Assembly (NCBI GenBank): GCA_030652315.1
Contig: JAUSAX010000111.1
Coordinates: 1 to 35,837 of the forward strand
Source: Afipia sp.
Lineage (GTDB): Bacteria > Pseudomonadota > Alphaproteobacteria > Rhizobiales > Xanthobacteraceae
DNA length: 35,837 nt
Direction of reading: 5' to 3'
In this document: piece by piece, positions 1 to 11,316 of the stretch
Layout: each line of letters starts with the position of its first letter
Numbering within the stretch: position 1 is the stretch's first letter
Notes under the pieces: model-generated
What the model was told of the DNA's origin: nothing
The model's input: the letters and a program-made list of their open reading frames with translations, nothing else
Database searches by the model: none
Program-made: the position numbers and the translations under genes

Positions 1-156
1 GCCGATCAGCGCCGAGGGGATACGAGCAGGGTCGCCAGCGCCGAGCCGGAACAAGAACAACCCGGCGAGCACGGCGAAGGCGATCAGTGGAAATGCCACC
101 AGCCAAGAGCGGCCTGGTGGGCGGCGTTGCGGACGCGTTGCCCCGTTATCGCTCAT
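1..156 (-). CDS. ccmG: CcmG/DsbE thiol:disulfide oxidoreductase, N-terminal part (cut by window edge)
   Basis: Only the first 52 codons are present; the gene runs off the left edge. The visible protein has a short basic N-terminus (about residues 1-18) and one hydrophobic segment (about 19-37, [20 protein letters not shown]). It then reads RIPSALIG, which matches the start of the periplasmic thioredoxin-like domain of CcmG/DsbE. The CxxC active site would lie outside the window. CcmG is a membrane-anchored periplasmic reductase that keeps apocytochrome c cysteines reduced for heme attachment. The start ATG (154-156 on the minus strand) overlaps the ccmD stop in an ATGA arrangement, so the two are probably translationally coupled. 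The assignment rests on this short N-terminus plus the ccm gene order. Confidence 0.8.
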   Translation of the reverse strand, partial: MSDNGATRPQRRPPGRSWLVAFPLIAFAVLAGLFLFRLGAGDPARIPSALIG

Positions 157-344
157 GATGTTTTGCCGGGAGGTTGCGCCGAGCGCCGGGTCACGCCGCT
201 GGCTTCGAGATCCCGCAAGATCTGTTTCTGGCGGCGGAAGTCGAGCCCGACCCACACGATGAGGCCTGCGACCACCAGGCCGACAAGCAGGTACGACGTG
301 ACGATGAAGGATGCGTAGGGACCGAGCGATGTGAAAAACGGCAT
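153..344 (-). CDS. ccmD: Heme exporter protein CcmD
   Basis: A 63-residue protein with one transmembrane segment (about residues 13-34, [20 protein letters not shown]) followed by a basic cytoplasmic tail ([20 protein letters not shown]). This is the usual CcmD layout. CcmD is a small membrane subunit that helps release heme-loaded CcmE from the CcmABC complex. The ATG at 342-344 is chosen because it follows the ccmC stop by 5 bases and gives the family length. A longer open frame continues upstream but is antisense-like noise over ccmC. The stop overlaps the ccmG start. Confidence 0.88.
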   Translation of the reverse strand: MPFFTSLGPYASFIVTSYLLVGLVVAGLIVWVGLDFRRQKQILRDLEASGVTRRSAQPPGKTS

Positions 345-349
345 GGCGA

Positions 350-1081
350 TCACGCCGCCTGCCGGCTGGCTTGCATCATCTGCAAGGAGCGCACCCGACG
401 CCGCAGCACCTCGTTGCGCATCGCTGCGAGATGCAGCGTCAAAAACAGCAACGAGAACGCCACCGCCATGATGAGCAGGGGAATCAGAAACGCGCGGTCC
501 ATGCTCGGGCCACCGGCGCGAATGACCGACGCGCCCTGATGCAGCGTATTCCACCAGTCGACCGAGAATTTGATGATCGGAATGTTGATCGCGCCGACCA
601 GCGTCAGGATGGCGGCGGCGCGCGCGGCGCGGGACGGATCTTCCACCGCGCGCCACAGCGCCATGATGCCGAGATACATCAGAAACAGGATCAGCACGGA
701 CGTCAGCCGTGCGTCCCATTCCCAGTAAGTGCCCCACATCGGGCGGCCCCACAGCGATCCGGTCACCAGCGCGAGAAATGTAAACGCGGCACCCAGCGGT
801 GCGGCTGCCTTGGCCGCGACGTCCGCCAGTGGATGCCGCCACACCAGCGTGCCGAGCGCCGCCACGCTCATGACGCCCCACACGAACATCGACAGCCAGG
901 CATTGGGAACGTGGATGAACATGATCTTCACGGTCGCGCCCTGCTGGTAATCGTCGGGCGCCATCGCCGCCTGATAAAGGCCGATCGCGAGCAGGACCGT
1001 TGTGATGGCGGCAAGCCACGGCAGCACGCGCGCAGTCAACGCGAGGAACCGGGTTGGATTGGCGAGGTCGATAAGGCTCAT
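350..1081 (-). CDS. ccmC: Heme exporter protein CcmC
   Basis: A 243-residue polytopic membrane protein with about six transmembrane helices. It carries the tryptophan-rich heme-binding signature of the HemeHandling family ([18 protein letters not shown], about residues 110-127). CcmC presents periplasmic heme to the chaperone CcmE during system I cytochrome c maturation. I chose the ATG at 1079-1081 ([12 protein letters not shown]) over one 12 codons upstream because it has a good ribosome site (AGGACC) and matches the usual N-terminus. It is the third gene of the ccmABCDG run; the 94-base gap from ccmB holds nothing I recognise. Confidence 0.95.
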   Translation of the reverse strand: MSLIDLANPTRFLALTARVLPWLAAITTVLLAIGLYQAAMAPDDYQQGATVKIMFIHVPNAWLSMFVWGVMSVAALGTLVWRHPLADVAAKAAAPLGAAFTFLALVTGSLWGRPMWGTYWEWDARLTSVLILFLMYLGIMALWRAVEDPSRAARAAAILTLVGAINIPIIKFSVDWWNTLHQGASVIRAGGPSMDRAFLIPLLIMAVAFSLLFLTLHLAAMRNEVLRRRVRSLQMMQASRQAA

Positions 1082-1175
1082 GATGGTCCTGATAATCGCC
1101 GCACGCGGTGGAGGCAATGCGCGCGGACTTTACGATGCCGCGTTTTTGCGAAAGTTGATCGGGCGCAATGTCGCA

Positions 1176-1844
1176 TCAGTCGAGCCCCTGCCGCAGACTG
1201 GCGGCCGCCGCGAACGGGCCGACCACCAGGCTGACCAGAGACAGCGCGCACAGGATCGAAAACGGCGTGCCGAACGGCATCGTCCCCTCGACGGCGGCGT
1301 TCGAGGCGGCGACACCGAAAATCAGCACGGGGATCGACAGCGGCAGCACCACCACCGCGAGCAGCAATCCGCCTCGTCGCAGGGTGACTGCAAGAGCGGC
1401 CCCGATCATGCCGGTGAATGTGAGAGCCGGTGTGCCGACCAGCAATGTCAGCGCAACCGCGAATGTGGCTGTTGCATCGAGGTTGAGCAGGATGCCGATC
1501 AGCGGCGTCGCCACGATCAGCGGCACGCCGGCCGCCAGCCAGTGCGCCAGCGCTTTCGCCGCGCAGCTCAGTTCCAGCGGTGTGCGGCTCATCACGATCA
1601 GGTCGAGCGAGCCGTCCTCCTGGTCGGCGGTGAACAGGCGATCCAGCGTCAGCAGGCTCGCCAGCATGGCGCCCAGCCACAGGATCGCCGGGCCGATGCG
1701 TTTCAGCAAAGCCAGATCCGGCCCGAGCGCAAACGGCATCACCACCACGACCGAGACGAAAAACAGCACGCCGATCAGCGCGCCGCCGCCGGCGCGCAGC
1801 GCGACGCCGATGTCGCGGCGGACAAGTGCGGCAAGAGCGGTCAC
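1176..1844 (-). CDS. ccmB: Heme exporter protein CcmB
   Basis: A 222-residue membrane protein, the standard CcmB length, with six predicted hydrophobic helices. It begins [21 protein letters not shown] and contains the characteristic [17 protein letters not shown] stretch (about residues 75-91). CcmB is the permease partner of the CcmA ATPase in the inner-membrane complex that drives release of holo-CcmE. Its ATG overlaps the ccmA stop by 4 bases (ATGA), which indicates translational coupling. Confidence 0.95.
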   Translation of the reverse strand: MTALAALVRRDIGVALRAGGGALIGVLFFVSVVVVMPFALGPDLALLKRIGPAILWLGAMLASLLTLDRLFTADQEDGSLDLIVMSRTPLELSCAAKALAHWLAAGVPLIVATPLIGILLNLDATATFAVALTLLVGTPALTFTGMIGAALAVTLRRGGLLLAVVVLPLSIPVLIFGVAASNAAVEGTMPFGTPFSILCALSLVSLVVGPFAAAASLRQGLD

Positions 1845-2443
1845 GCATCACCGCCGATCCGCAGTTCCTGTGCGGGAACCCCAAGCGGTCCATGGGTCGC
1901 GGCGAGAATGATTCCGCCGCTGCGCAAATGCGCGGCCATCAAGGCGGCCACCATGGCCTGCCCGGATGTGTCGAGGGCGGACGTCGGCTCGTCCAGCAGC
2001 CAGACCGGGCGATTGACAGCAATCAGCCGCGCAATTGACAGGCGACGGCGCTGGCCGGCCGAGAGGAACCCGGCGGGCAGGTGGACCGCGTGGCCGAGGC
2101 CCACGGTCTTCAGGCTCGCGGGTCCATCGATTGCTTCACCGCCGAGAAACTCGCGCCAGAAATCGAGGTTTTCCAGCACCGTCAGGGAGGGTTTCAGGGC
2201 ATCGCGGTGGCCGAGATAATGCGCCTGCTCCGCAAGGGTGAGTTCCGCTTCGCCGCCCTCAAGCGTGATCGTGCCACCTGCGGCCGGAAGCAGCCCTGCC
2301 ATCAGCCGGAGCAGCGATGACTTCCCTGCCCCGTTGATGCCGGTCACAGCCAGCGCCTGGCCTGCGGGGACCGCAAAATCGAGACCGGAAAAGATATCTC
2401 GCCCGCCCCTGACGCATTTCAGACCCTGAGCCGTAAGCCTCAT
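1841..2443 (-). CDS. ccmA: Heme exporter ATP-binding protein CcmA
   Basis: A 200-residue ABC ATPase. Visible motifs are Walker A GINGAGKS (residues 35-42), signature LSAGQ (127-131) and Walker B WLLDEP (148-153), followed by a switch histidine in AATHGP. Small size, the NGAGKSS Walker A and adjacency to ccmB identify CcmA. It energises the CcmABCD complex in cytochrome c maturation. The frame stays open for 45 more codons upstream, but ATG 2441-2443 ([18 protein letters not shown]) gives the normal N-terminus. It is first in the ccm run and divergent from acnA. Confidence 0.95.
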   Translation of the reverse strand: MRLTAQGLKCVRGGRDIFSGLDFAVPAGQALAVTGINGAGKSSLLRLMAGLLPAAGGTITLEGGEAELTLAEQAHYLGHRDALKPSLTVLENLDFWREFLGGEAIDGPASLKTVGLGHAVHLPAGFLSAGQRRRLSIARLIAVNRPVWLLDEPTSALDTSGQAMVAALMAAHLRSGGIILAATHGPLGVPAQELRIGGDA

Positions 2444-2488
2444 GATGGATTGACCGATGGCTTGTGGCGGGGCGCTGTAGTTCCAGCC

Positions 2489-2518
2489 TTGACGTGCATG
2501 ACAGGGAGACAATCCATA
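2489..2518 (+). promoter_or_regulatory. Weak candidate promoter in the ccmA-acnA divergent gap
   Basis: The 239-base gap 2444-2682 must hold promoters for both directions. On the plus strand TTGACG (2489-2494) is followed after 18 bases by TCCATA (2513-2518), a good -35 with a poor -10. It would leave an acnA leader of about 160 nt. I found no convincing Irr-type or other iron-responsive dyad, although both flanking genes concern iron cofactors. Confidence 0.25.
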
Positions 2519-2682
2519 GCGGGTGTGGTGGACAGACTGGAAAGATTCTATAAAACCGGAACTTGGTGCAGCACACAATCAGCCGCCGGAAACAGCACGG
2601 TTCAACCCTGATTCCTTCGCTTTCGACGGTGCCCCGATACCTTTTGCCGGGTATCTTCAACTTCTGAACTGGGATCGTTCAC

Positions 2683-5400
<2,718 letters not shown>

Positions 5401-5461
5401 CGCGGCTAAAAACGTATCCGTGAACGGGCTCACCGCGAAGTGAGTAGCGAAGCACCCGGGG

Positions 5462-5486
5462 GGCGGCCTATCAAGGGGCCGCCTTC
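5462..5486 (+). terminator. Probable intrinsic terminator of acnA
   Basis: GGCGGCC (5462-5468) and GGCCGCC (5477-5483) form a 7-bp GC stem with an 8-nt loop, followed by the short pyrimidine tail TTCTT. It ends 22 bases before the DUF1223 start. The T-run is short, so efficiency is uncertain. Confidence 0.55.
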
Positions 5487-5507
5487 TTGCTGATAGGGAC
5501 AGACGGA

Positions 5508-6281
5508 ATGTCTGATTTGCCAGAATCGAAAACGACGACAGCCGGCGCGTTCGCGTCGCGCCTGTCGCGTACGCTTGGCATCTGCGCGATCGTCACCGTG
5601 ATCACGCCGGCATGTGCCGATAATCCGCGCGCGGTGGTCGAACTGTTTACGTCGCAGGGCTGTTCATCGTGCCCGCCGGCGGACAAGGTTCTCGGCGAAC
5701 TTGCGCAGGACAAATCCGTCATCGCACTCAGTCTTCCGATCGATTACTGGGATTATCTCGGCTGGAAGGACACGCTGGCGGATTCGCGCTTCAGCGCGCG
5801 TCAGAAAGCTTATTCGCATATGCGCGGCAACCGCGGCGTCTACACGCCGCAAGCCGTCATCAACGGCACCACCGATGTGCTCGGCAGCGACCGCATCGCG
5901 ATCGAGAACGCCGCGAAGGGCACCCAGAAGAACGACGATGTGATGTCGGTGCCGATTACGATGACGACATCAGGCAGCCAGATCAATGTGTCGGTGGAGG
6001 AAGCCGACGGCAGGAGCGGTGAAATCTGGATCTGCGCCGTGTCGAAGCAGGTTCCGATCACCATCTCGCGCGGCGAGAATCGCGGGCAGCAGATCACGTA
6101 TCACAACGTGGTGCGCAACGTGCTGAAGGTCGCCGACTGGAATGGCAAGGCCGGCAGTTGGACCGTGCCGCTTGAAAACATCACGCGCGATGGCGTCGAT
6201 GCGGCGGCGGTCTTCATTCAGGACGGCAATCGCGAGAAGCCCGGTCCGATGCTGGGCGCAGCCTTTACCTCGCTGAACTGA
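5508..6281 (+). CDS. DUF1223 secreted thioredoxin-like protein
   Basis: A 257-residue protein that looks exported: basic/polar N-region, hydrophobic segment about residues 22-36 (TLGICAIVTVITPAC), then a likely cleavage near ACA-DNP. The mature part opens with VVELFTSQGCSSCPPADK, the hallmark of DUF1223, with a CxxC pair (Cys52, Cys55) in a thioredoxin-like setting. No substrate is established for the family that I know of; a periplasmic redox role is inference from the CxxC. An upstream in-frame TTG (5487) exists, but ATG 5508 with GGGAC/ACGGA upstream is preferred. It follows acnA on the same strand across a candidate terminator. Confidence 0.85.
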   Translation: MSDLPESKTTTAGAFASRLSRTLGICAIVTVITPACADNPRAVVELFTSQGCSSCPPADKVLGELAQDKSVIALSLPIDYWDYLGWKDTLADSRFSARQKAYSHMRGNRGVYTPQAVINGTTDVLGSDRIAIENAAKGTQKNDDVMSVPITMTTSGSQINVSVEEADGRSGEIWICAVSKQVPITISRGENRGQQITYHNVVRNVLKVADWNGKAGSWTVPLENITRDGVDAAAVFIQDGNREKPGPMLGAAFTSLN

Positions 6282-6381
6282 ATTCCCCAAACTTGAATCA
6301 GGTAACGCCGCTGCAAGGTGGCGATGCGAGATGACGTGTCCTGCTGCGTCCGGCTTCCGTAGCTCCAGAACAGTCCAAAAC

Positions 6382-6405
6382 AAAAAAGGCCAGCTCGCGC
6401 TGGCC
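6382..6405 (-). terminator. Intrinsic terminator, minus-strand orientation
   Basis: Read on the minus strand, GGCCAGC (6405-6399), loop GCGA, GCTGGCC (6394-6388) is followed directly by TTTTTT (6387-6382). This is a textbook terminator form. No confident minus-strand gene lies upstream of it, so it implies an unannotated small transcript or serves as a barrier. Confidence 0.6.
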
Positions 6406-6436
6406 CGAAGGATAGGGGTCTGATTTCTGCGAAGAA

Positions 6437-6565
6437 TTAGACCCGATCCTGACGACCCCGGGGGGCTGGGGGCTGAGGAATCCGGTGCCGAAAGGACCGG
6501 GTCAACGCAGTTTCATCTTGATCGCAGTCCAGCACGGCGGTGGATTGACCGAAATCGGGCGGCAT
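6437..6565 (-). CDS. Candidate small protein, 42 residues, unrecognised
   Basis: An open frame from ATG 6565 (MPPDFGQSTAVLDCDQDETA...) to a TAA at 6437. It ends about 30 bases before the minus-strand terminator at 6382-6405, which is what makes it worth listing. There is only a weak AGG about 10 bases before the start. The C-terminal half is proline- and arginine-rich (RIPQPPAPRGRQDRV). I do not recognise a family and it may be chance. Confidence 0.22.
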   Translation of the reverse strand: MPPDFGQSTAVLDCDQDETALTRSFRHRIPQPPAPRGRQDRV

Positions 6566-6690
6566 TATGATTTTGCCTGACGTCCACGTGATGCTCTGTG
6601 TCCTGTGTCCGGCGGCATAAGCGCTTGAAATCATGCTTGCAGGTGTCGCCGGACGGGGTGATCATGTCGGGTATGTGACAGGAGGCGCCG

Positions 6691-7059
6691 ATGAATTCAG
6701 TGTCGGGCGATATCGATCCAAGCGAGAGCCGGGGGCTGGAGCGCAGCACGACGCCACTCCCATCCCAGAGCGTTACGTTCAACCGCATCGAACTCAATCG
6801 CATTCTCAATCTGTACGGCCGCATGGTCGCCGACGGCGAGTGGCGCGACTACGCCATCGACTTCCTGAAAGATCGCGCGGTATTTTCGATCTTCCGCCGC
6901 GCCTCGGAAGTCCCGATCTACCGGATCGAAAAAGATCCGCGTCTCGCCCGCAAGCAGGGCGCCTACAGCGTGATTGCCGCCAGCGGACAGATCCTGCGCC
7001 GCGGCCATGATCTTGAGCGCGTGTTGCTGGTGATCGACCGCAAGCTGGCGGTGGTTTAG
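6691..7059 (+). CDS. DUF2794 family protein
   Basis: A 122-residue soluble protein. After a variable N-terminus (about residues 1-28) it has the conserved DUF2794 core: FNRIELNRILNLYGRMVADGEWRDYAIDF, then AVFSIFRRASEVPIYRIEKDP and ASGQILRRGHDLERVLLVID. The family is found in alphaproteobacteria and has no established function that I know of. The start is well set: a perfect AGGAGG (6680-6685) lies 5 bases before the ATG. It converges with the GNAT gene; the 42 bases between them show no clear terminator. Confidence 0.88.
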   Translation: MNSVSGDIDPSESRGLERSTTPLPSQSVTFNRIELNRILNLYGRMVADGEWRDYAIDFLKDRAVFSIFRRASEVPIYRIEKDPRLARKQGAYSVIAASGQILRRGHDLERVLLVIDRKLAVV

Positions 7060-7101
7060 AGCGTTATCCGGGTCGCACCCCAAGCCAGTCGGCAGGCTTT
7101 T

Positions 7102-7632
7102 TCAGTCCGTGGGAAGCGTCGTGCCGCCTTCGCCTAGCGCACGCTGCATCATGACCGTGTCGAGCCAGCGTCCGAATTTGAATCCGACGTCAGGGTGCGT
7201 GCCGATCATTTCGAATCCGGCGCGGGCATGGACGCCAATCGACGCGGCGTTGGTGGAGTCGCCGATCACCGCGATCATCTGGCGATAGCCGCGCGCTTCG
7301 GACGCGGCAATCAGGTCCTGCATCAGCCGTGTTCCGATGCGCCGTCCCTGCGCTGCTGGATCGAGATACACGGAGTTTTCGACCGTGAAGCGATAGGCCG
7401 GGCGGGGCCGGTATGGTCCGGCATAGGCATAGCCGACGACGACGTCTTCCATGATAGCCACCAGATACGGGAAGCCAGCTGTCGCCAGTGCCTCGTAGCG
7501 TGTTGTCATCTCGGCAAGGCTGGGCGGGTCGAGTTCGAAAGTCGCGGTGCCGTGGAGCACCGCGTGCCGATAGATCGCCGTGATGGCGGGGAGGTCGGTG
7601 GGGGCGGCCGCTCTGATCTGAACTTGGGGCAT
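7102..7632 (-). CDS. GNAT family N-acetyltransferase (PAT/MnaT-like)
   Basis: A 176-residue GNAT protein. The fold is visible from the N-terminal IRAAAPTDLPAITAIYRHAV to the acetyl-CoA pyrophosphate loop QGRRIG (residues 95-100) and the late NAASIGVHARAGFEMIG. The whole-length pattern, including TATFELDPP near residue 30 and YAYAGPYRPRPAYRFTVENSVYL, is that of the phosphinothricin acetyltransferase-like / MnaT branch. Members acetylate amino-acid analogues such as phosphinothricin or methionine sulfone. The native substrate here is unknown. The start ATG 7632 gives the usual MPQVQIRAA N-terminus. A terminator for the gene upstream (7685-7711) separates it from the BI-1 gene. Confidence 0.88.
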   Translation of the reverse strand: MPQVQIRAAAPTDLPAITAIYRHAVLHGTATFELDPPSLAEMTTRYEALATAGFPYLVAIMEDVVVGYAYAGPYRPRPAYRFTVENSVYLDPAAQGRRIGTRLMQDLIAASEARGYRQMIAVIGDSTNAASIGVHARAGFEMIGTHPDVGFKFGRWLDTVMMQRALGEGGTTLPTD

Positions 7633-7684
7633 GGCTTGCCGGGGCTGTTTCGGTGCTCCGCATAACGCAACGACACCTCAAACA

Positions 7685-7711
7685 AAAGCCCCGGCTTTTG
7701 GCCGGGGCTTT
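7685..7711 (-). terminator. Intrinsic terminator of the BI-1 gene
   Basis: AAAGCCCCGGC (7685-7695) pairs with GCCGGGGCTTT (7701-7711) around a 5-nt loop, an 11-bp stem. On the minus strand the stem ends in a T-rich tail (TTTTGTTT). It lies 31 bases after the stop of the BI-1 gene. Confidence 0.85.
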
Positions 7712-7741
7712 CGAGAGTTCACCGATCAGCCACGATCAGTT

Positions 7742-8533
7742 CTAGTCGCGCTGTCCGAGCAGCTGCAGCAGCAGCGTGAACAGGTTGATGAAGTTCAGGT
7801 AGAGCGAGAGTGCGCCGGTAATCGCCGCACGCTCCGCAACGTCTCCACCCTGGCTGGCGTTGCCGTAGATGTAGTCGTTCTTCAGGCGCTGGGTGTCCCA
7901 GGCGGTGAGGCCGGCGAACACGAGCACGCCGATCACCGAGACGATGAACTGCAGCATCGAGCTCGCGAGGAACAGGTTCACCAGGCTCGCGAGGATGATG
8001 CCGAACAGGCCCATCATCAGGAACGATCCCATCCCGGTCAGGTCACGCTTGGTGGTGTAGCCGTAAAGGCTCAGCGCACCGAACGAGGCAGCCGTGATGA
8101 AGAACACCCGCACGATCGAGGTGTGCGTGTACACCAGGAAGATCGACGACAGCGAGATGCCCATCAGCGCCGCGAACACCCAGAACAGCAACTGGGCGGT
8201 CGCCGGCTTCAGGCGATTGATGCCGAACGAGATGGCGAACACCATCACCAGCGGCGCGAGGATGAAGACCCACTTCAGCGGGCTCACGAACATCGCGACG
8301 CCGAACGACGTCAGATACTGCTTGCCGATCCGGCCGGCTGCGGCGGAGGCGTCAGGCGTCACGGCGCCCATGTAGACGCCAAGCGCGGCCAGACCGGTGA
8401 TGGCCAGGCCGATCGCCATGTAGTTGTAGACCTTGAGCATGTACGAGCGCAGACCGGCATCGACGGTCGCGGCGTCAGCACGCCCGGCGGCCCGGCCGAA
8501 AGGAGACGTATAGTTGCGGTCCAAGTCCGACAT
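7742..8533 (-). CDS. Bax inhibitor-1/YccA family membrane protein
   Basis: A 263-residue protein with about seven transmembrane helices and the BI-1/UPF0005 pattern. It has an N-terminal soluble stretch (MSDLDRNYTSPFGRAAGRADAATVDAGLRSYMLKVYNYMAIGLA... in outline), a central GISLSSIFLVYTHTSI, and a C-terminal GVLVFAGLTAWDTQRLKNDY with the conserved aspartate, ending in a helix rich in leucine. Bacterial members are inner-membrane proteins; some conduct calcium and YccA itself modulates FtsH. Which applies here is unknown. ATG 8531-8533 is chosen over an in-frame start 34 codons upstream because it gives the family N-terminus and has GGGG about 8 bases ahead. Confidence 0.92.
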   Translation of the reverse strand: MSDLDRNYTSPFGRAAGRADAATVDAGLRSYMLKVYNYMAIGLAITGLAALGVYMGAVTPDASAAAGRIGKQYLTSFGVAMFVSPLKWVFILAPLVMVFAISFGINRLKPATAQLLFWVFAALMGISLSSIFLVYTHTSIVRVFFITAASFGALSLYGYTTKRDLTGMGSFLMMGLFGIILASLVNLFLASSMLQFIVSVIGVLVFAGLTAWDTQRLKNDYIYGNASQGGDVAERAAITGALSLYLNFINLFTLLLQLLGQRD

Positions 8534-8739
8534 TGTCGAAACCCCGTGGTTGACTGGCGAAAACGAAGGGTCTGCGCCGCCAGCAATAAGCTTTTCCCAG
8601 AACCCGACTGTGGGCCATCCGCTGGATGGCAACAAGCCGGATTCTGAACCCGCTCGGTATGTGGGAAACTAACACACTCGACGCAAGCATGGGCGCGCGG
8701 CTGTTTGTCGCAAAACCCGCTATTTGCTGCTACAAATTG

Positions 8740-11316
8740 TCATAAGTTACGGAGCACGGTCGCTGGTTTTTGGTTAAGCGCGAGTAATGTTCCGGCCAGC
8801 CCCAATCCGACCGTCACCGCGAGCGCGGCCAGCACCACGAGGGCGGCGCTGCCGGCCTGCCAGACGAAGCCCAGCGTCATGAGCCGGGTCACGATCTGCC
8901 AGGCGGCAATCGACCCGGCCGCCACCCCGAACACGGCCGTGGCCAAACCGATCAGCAGATATTCCAGCGCATAGGCGCCGAGCAGCCGCGCCCGGGTCGC
9001 GCCGAGGGTTTTGAGAATCACCGCGTCATAGACCCGGTGCCGATGCCCCGCGGCGAGCGCCCCGCCCAGCACCAGAATGGCCGAGATCAGGGTCACCGAA
9101 CTGGCGCCCCGGATCGCCAGCACGAGGTTGGTCACGACCTTCCCGATCGAATCGAGGGCCTCGCGCACCCGCACGCTGGTCACCATCGGGAAGGCGGCGG
9201 CGACGTCCTTGATGAGTTTGGCGTCGCTTGCAGCATTCGAAGAACCGGCTTCGGTGAGTGTCGCGATATCGGTATGGGGGGCACCGGCGAAGGCCTTCGG
9301 CGAGTATACCAGGACGAAATTGATGCCGAGGCTCTGCCAGTCCACCGTACGCAGGTTGCTGATCTTCGCAGTGATGTCGCGGCCCAGCACGTTGACGGTG
9401 ATGTCGTCGCCGACCTTCACGCCGAGACCATCGGCGATCTTCTTCTCCAGCGACACCAGAGGCGGCCCGCTGTAGCCGGCGTCCCACCAGGTGCCGTCGA
9501 CGACGGTCGAACCGCGCGGGACTTCGCTGGTGTAGGTCAGGCCGCGGTCGCTCTGCAGCGCCCAGGCGGAGTCCGTCGAAGGCTTGAGATCCTCGGCCCT
9601 GACGCCCTTTACGGCGACGATGCGCCCGCGCAGCATCGGCACGGTTTCCACGTTGGCGGCCGGAGCTGCCTGCTTCAGGAACTCGCTGAATCGCGGAGCC
9701 TCGGCCGCCGGGATATCGATGAAATAGAACGACGGCGCGTGCTCGGGCAGGGCGGCCATGAATTGCCGCCGCAGGTTGCCGTCGATCTGCGTGATGGTCA
9801 CCAGCACGGCGAGGCCGAGGCCGAGCGACATCACGACGGACGGCGTCAGCGCGCCGGGGCGGTGGATGTTGGCGATAGCCAGCCGCAGCATGGTGAAACG
9901 CGCGCGCGGCAGGTTTCTTGCCACGGCCATCAGCAGCGACGCGACACCGCGCAGCACGGCGAACACGCCGACCGACGAGGCCACGAAAACGGCAGCCACG
10001 CGTTTGTCATAGGCGAGCCCGATTGCGACCGCGACCAGCAGCGCGATCACCGAGGCCATCAGGATGAGATAACGCCGGCGCGGCCAGTGAAATTCGGGCG
10101 TCACGCCTTCACGGAACAAGGCCGCCACCGGCACATCGTGGACACGGCCGAGCGGCCATAGTCCGAACGCCAGCGCTGTCAGAAGGCCGTAGACGAACGA
10201 CAGCGCCAGTTCGCCGGCGTGAAATGTTGCTTCGACAGGAAGCGGCAGGATTTTGCCGAACAGGCCGACGATGATGAAGGGTAATGCCGCGCCGATCGCA
10301 GCGCCGATCAGCGATCCGAGGGTCGCCAGCACCATCACTTGCGTGAGGTAGATCGTGAACACCTCACGGCCGGTTGCGCCGAGCGCCTTGAAAGTCGCGA
10401 TCACGTCGCGGCGCTCGTCGAGATGGCTCTTGATTGCATTGGCGACACCGACGCCGCCGACCAGCAACGCTGCAAGTCCGACCAGCGTGAGAAACTGCGT
10501 GAAGCGCGTGATGTTGCGCTCAAGTTGCGGCGACGCGTTGCCGCGGGTGCGGACTTCCCATCCGGCTTCCGGGAGCGCCTTTTGCGCGGCATCCACAACG
10601 GTTTGCGTCGCGCGTTCGTCGCCGGAGGCGGGGTCAGGCAGCTGAAGGCGATAGATCCAGCGCACCAGCGTACCGGGCTGCAGCAGCCCGGTGGCGCGCA
10701 GCGCATCTTCGCTGACCAGCAGTCGCGGTCCGAGACCGACGCCGCCCGCAAGCTTGTCGGGCTCGGCCTGGACGGTGGCGCGAATTTCGAATGGCGCATT
10801 GCCGACGGTCACGCGATCTCCGGCCTTGAGGCCGAGACGCGCCAGCAACACCGCGTCGGCACCCGCGCCGAACGCGCCATCGCGCTGCGCCAGCAAATCC
10901 GGGACCGGCATCTTTGGCTCAAGCGACACAGTGCCGAGCATCGGATAGTTGCCATCGACGGCTTTCAGGTCGACCAGCGCGAACTCGCCGCTTGGCGAGC
11001 GCGCCATGCCGCGCATGATCGCCGTGGCTGAGACCTTGCCATGGGTATCGAGAAAGCCGCGTTCCTCTTTTGAAGCCTCCCGCTGGATCAGTGCGAAGGA
11101 GATATCGCCGCCGAGCAGCGTGCGTCCCTGATGGTCAAGTCCTGCGCTGAGACTTCCGGCCACTGAGCCGACGCCCGCGATCGCCATGACGCCGAGCGCG
11201 ATGCAGGCGATGAAGACATAGAACCCACGCAGACCGCTGCGCAATTCGCGCAAGGCAAAGCGGATTGCCAGCGACAGTGTGCCGCCGCGCGGTGCGGTGT
11301 CGGCGATCATGCTCAT
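8740..11316 (-). CDS. ABC transporter permease, FtsX-like, YbbP type
   Basis: An 858-residue permease with two FtsX domains and large periplasmic domains. A first helix (about residues 32-55) is followed by a periplasmic region to about 275. A helix cluster then includes LVGLAALLVGGVGVANAIKSH and the central LSFVYGLLTALAFGLWPLG. A second periplasmic domain follows, and a final set of helices begins near SVTLISAILVLGGALAAG. It matches YbbP-type permeases that pair with a LolD-like ATPase and often neighbour an arylesterase, as here. Substrate is not established. The ATG overlaps the ATPase stop by 4 bases, so the pair is co-translated. Confidence 0.93.
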   Translation of the reverse strand: MSMIADTAPRGGTLSLAIRFALRELRSGLRGFYVFIACIALGVMAIAGVGSVAGSLSAGLDHQGRTLLGGDISFALIQREASKEERGFLDTHGKVSATAIMRGMARSPSGEFALVDLKAVDGNYPMLGTVSLEPKMPVPDLLAQRDGAFGAGADAVLLARLGLKAGDRVTVGNAPFEIRATVQAEPDKLAGGVGLGPRLLVSEDALRATGLLQPGTLVRWIYRLQLPDPASGDERATQTVVDAAQKALPEAGWEVRTRGNASPQLERNITRFTQFLTLVGLAALLVGGVGVANAIKSHLDERRDVIATFKALGATGREVFTIYLTQVMVLATLGSLIGAAIGAALPFIIVGLFGKILPLPVEATFHAGELALSFVYGLLTALAFGLWPLGRVHDVPVAALFREGVTPEFHWPRRRYLILMASVIALLVAVAIGLAYDKRVAAVFVASSVGVFAVLRGVASLLMAVARNLPRARFTMLRLAIANIHRPGALTPSVVMSLGLGLAVLVTITQIDGNLRRQFMAALPEHAPSFYFIDIPAAEAPRFSEFLKQAAPAANVETVPMLRGRIVAVKGVRAEDLKPSTDSAWALQSDRGLTYTSEVPRGSTVVDGTWWDAGYSGPPLVSLEKKIADGLGVKVGDDITVNVLGRDITAKISNLRTVDWQSLGINFVLVYSPKAFAGAPHTDIATLTEAGSSNAASDAKLIKDVAAAFPMVTSVRVREALDSIGKVVTNLVLAIRGASSVTLISAILVLGGALAAGHRHRVYDAVILKTLGATRARLLGAYALEYLLIGLATAVFGVAAGSIAAWQIVTRLMTLGFVWQAGSAALVVLAALAVTVGLGLAGTLLALNQKPATVLRNL

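Larger units (their letters stand above)
6282..6690. other. 409-base intergenic region with several hairpins
   Basis: No well-supported protein gene lies here. Three compact hairpins occur in sequence. The first is 6388-6405 (7-bp stem, loop TCGC). The second is 6410-6449: GGAT/ATCC outside, GGGTCTGATT pairing with AATTAGACCC inside. The third is 6482-6500, CCGGT with a bulged G, then CC/GG closing a GAAA tetraloop. The second pairs with G-U wobbles only when read as plus-strand RNA, and GAAA is a GNRA loop only on the plus strand. The T-run beside the first hairpin points instead to minus-strand termination. A small RNA or a leader of the downstream DUF2794 gene are both possible. Confidence 0.4.

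Noticed and set aside
2444..2682. Iron-responsive (Irr-type) operator in the ccmA-acnA gap
   Set aside because: I looked because both flanks need iron, but found no clear dyad; the sequence near GATTCTATAAAA is only a partial resemblance.
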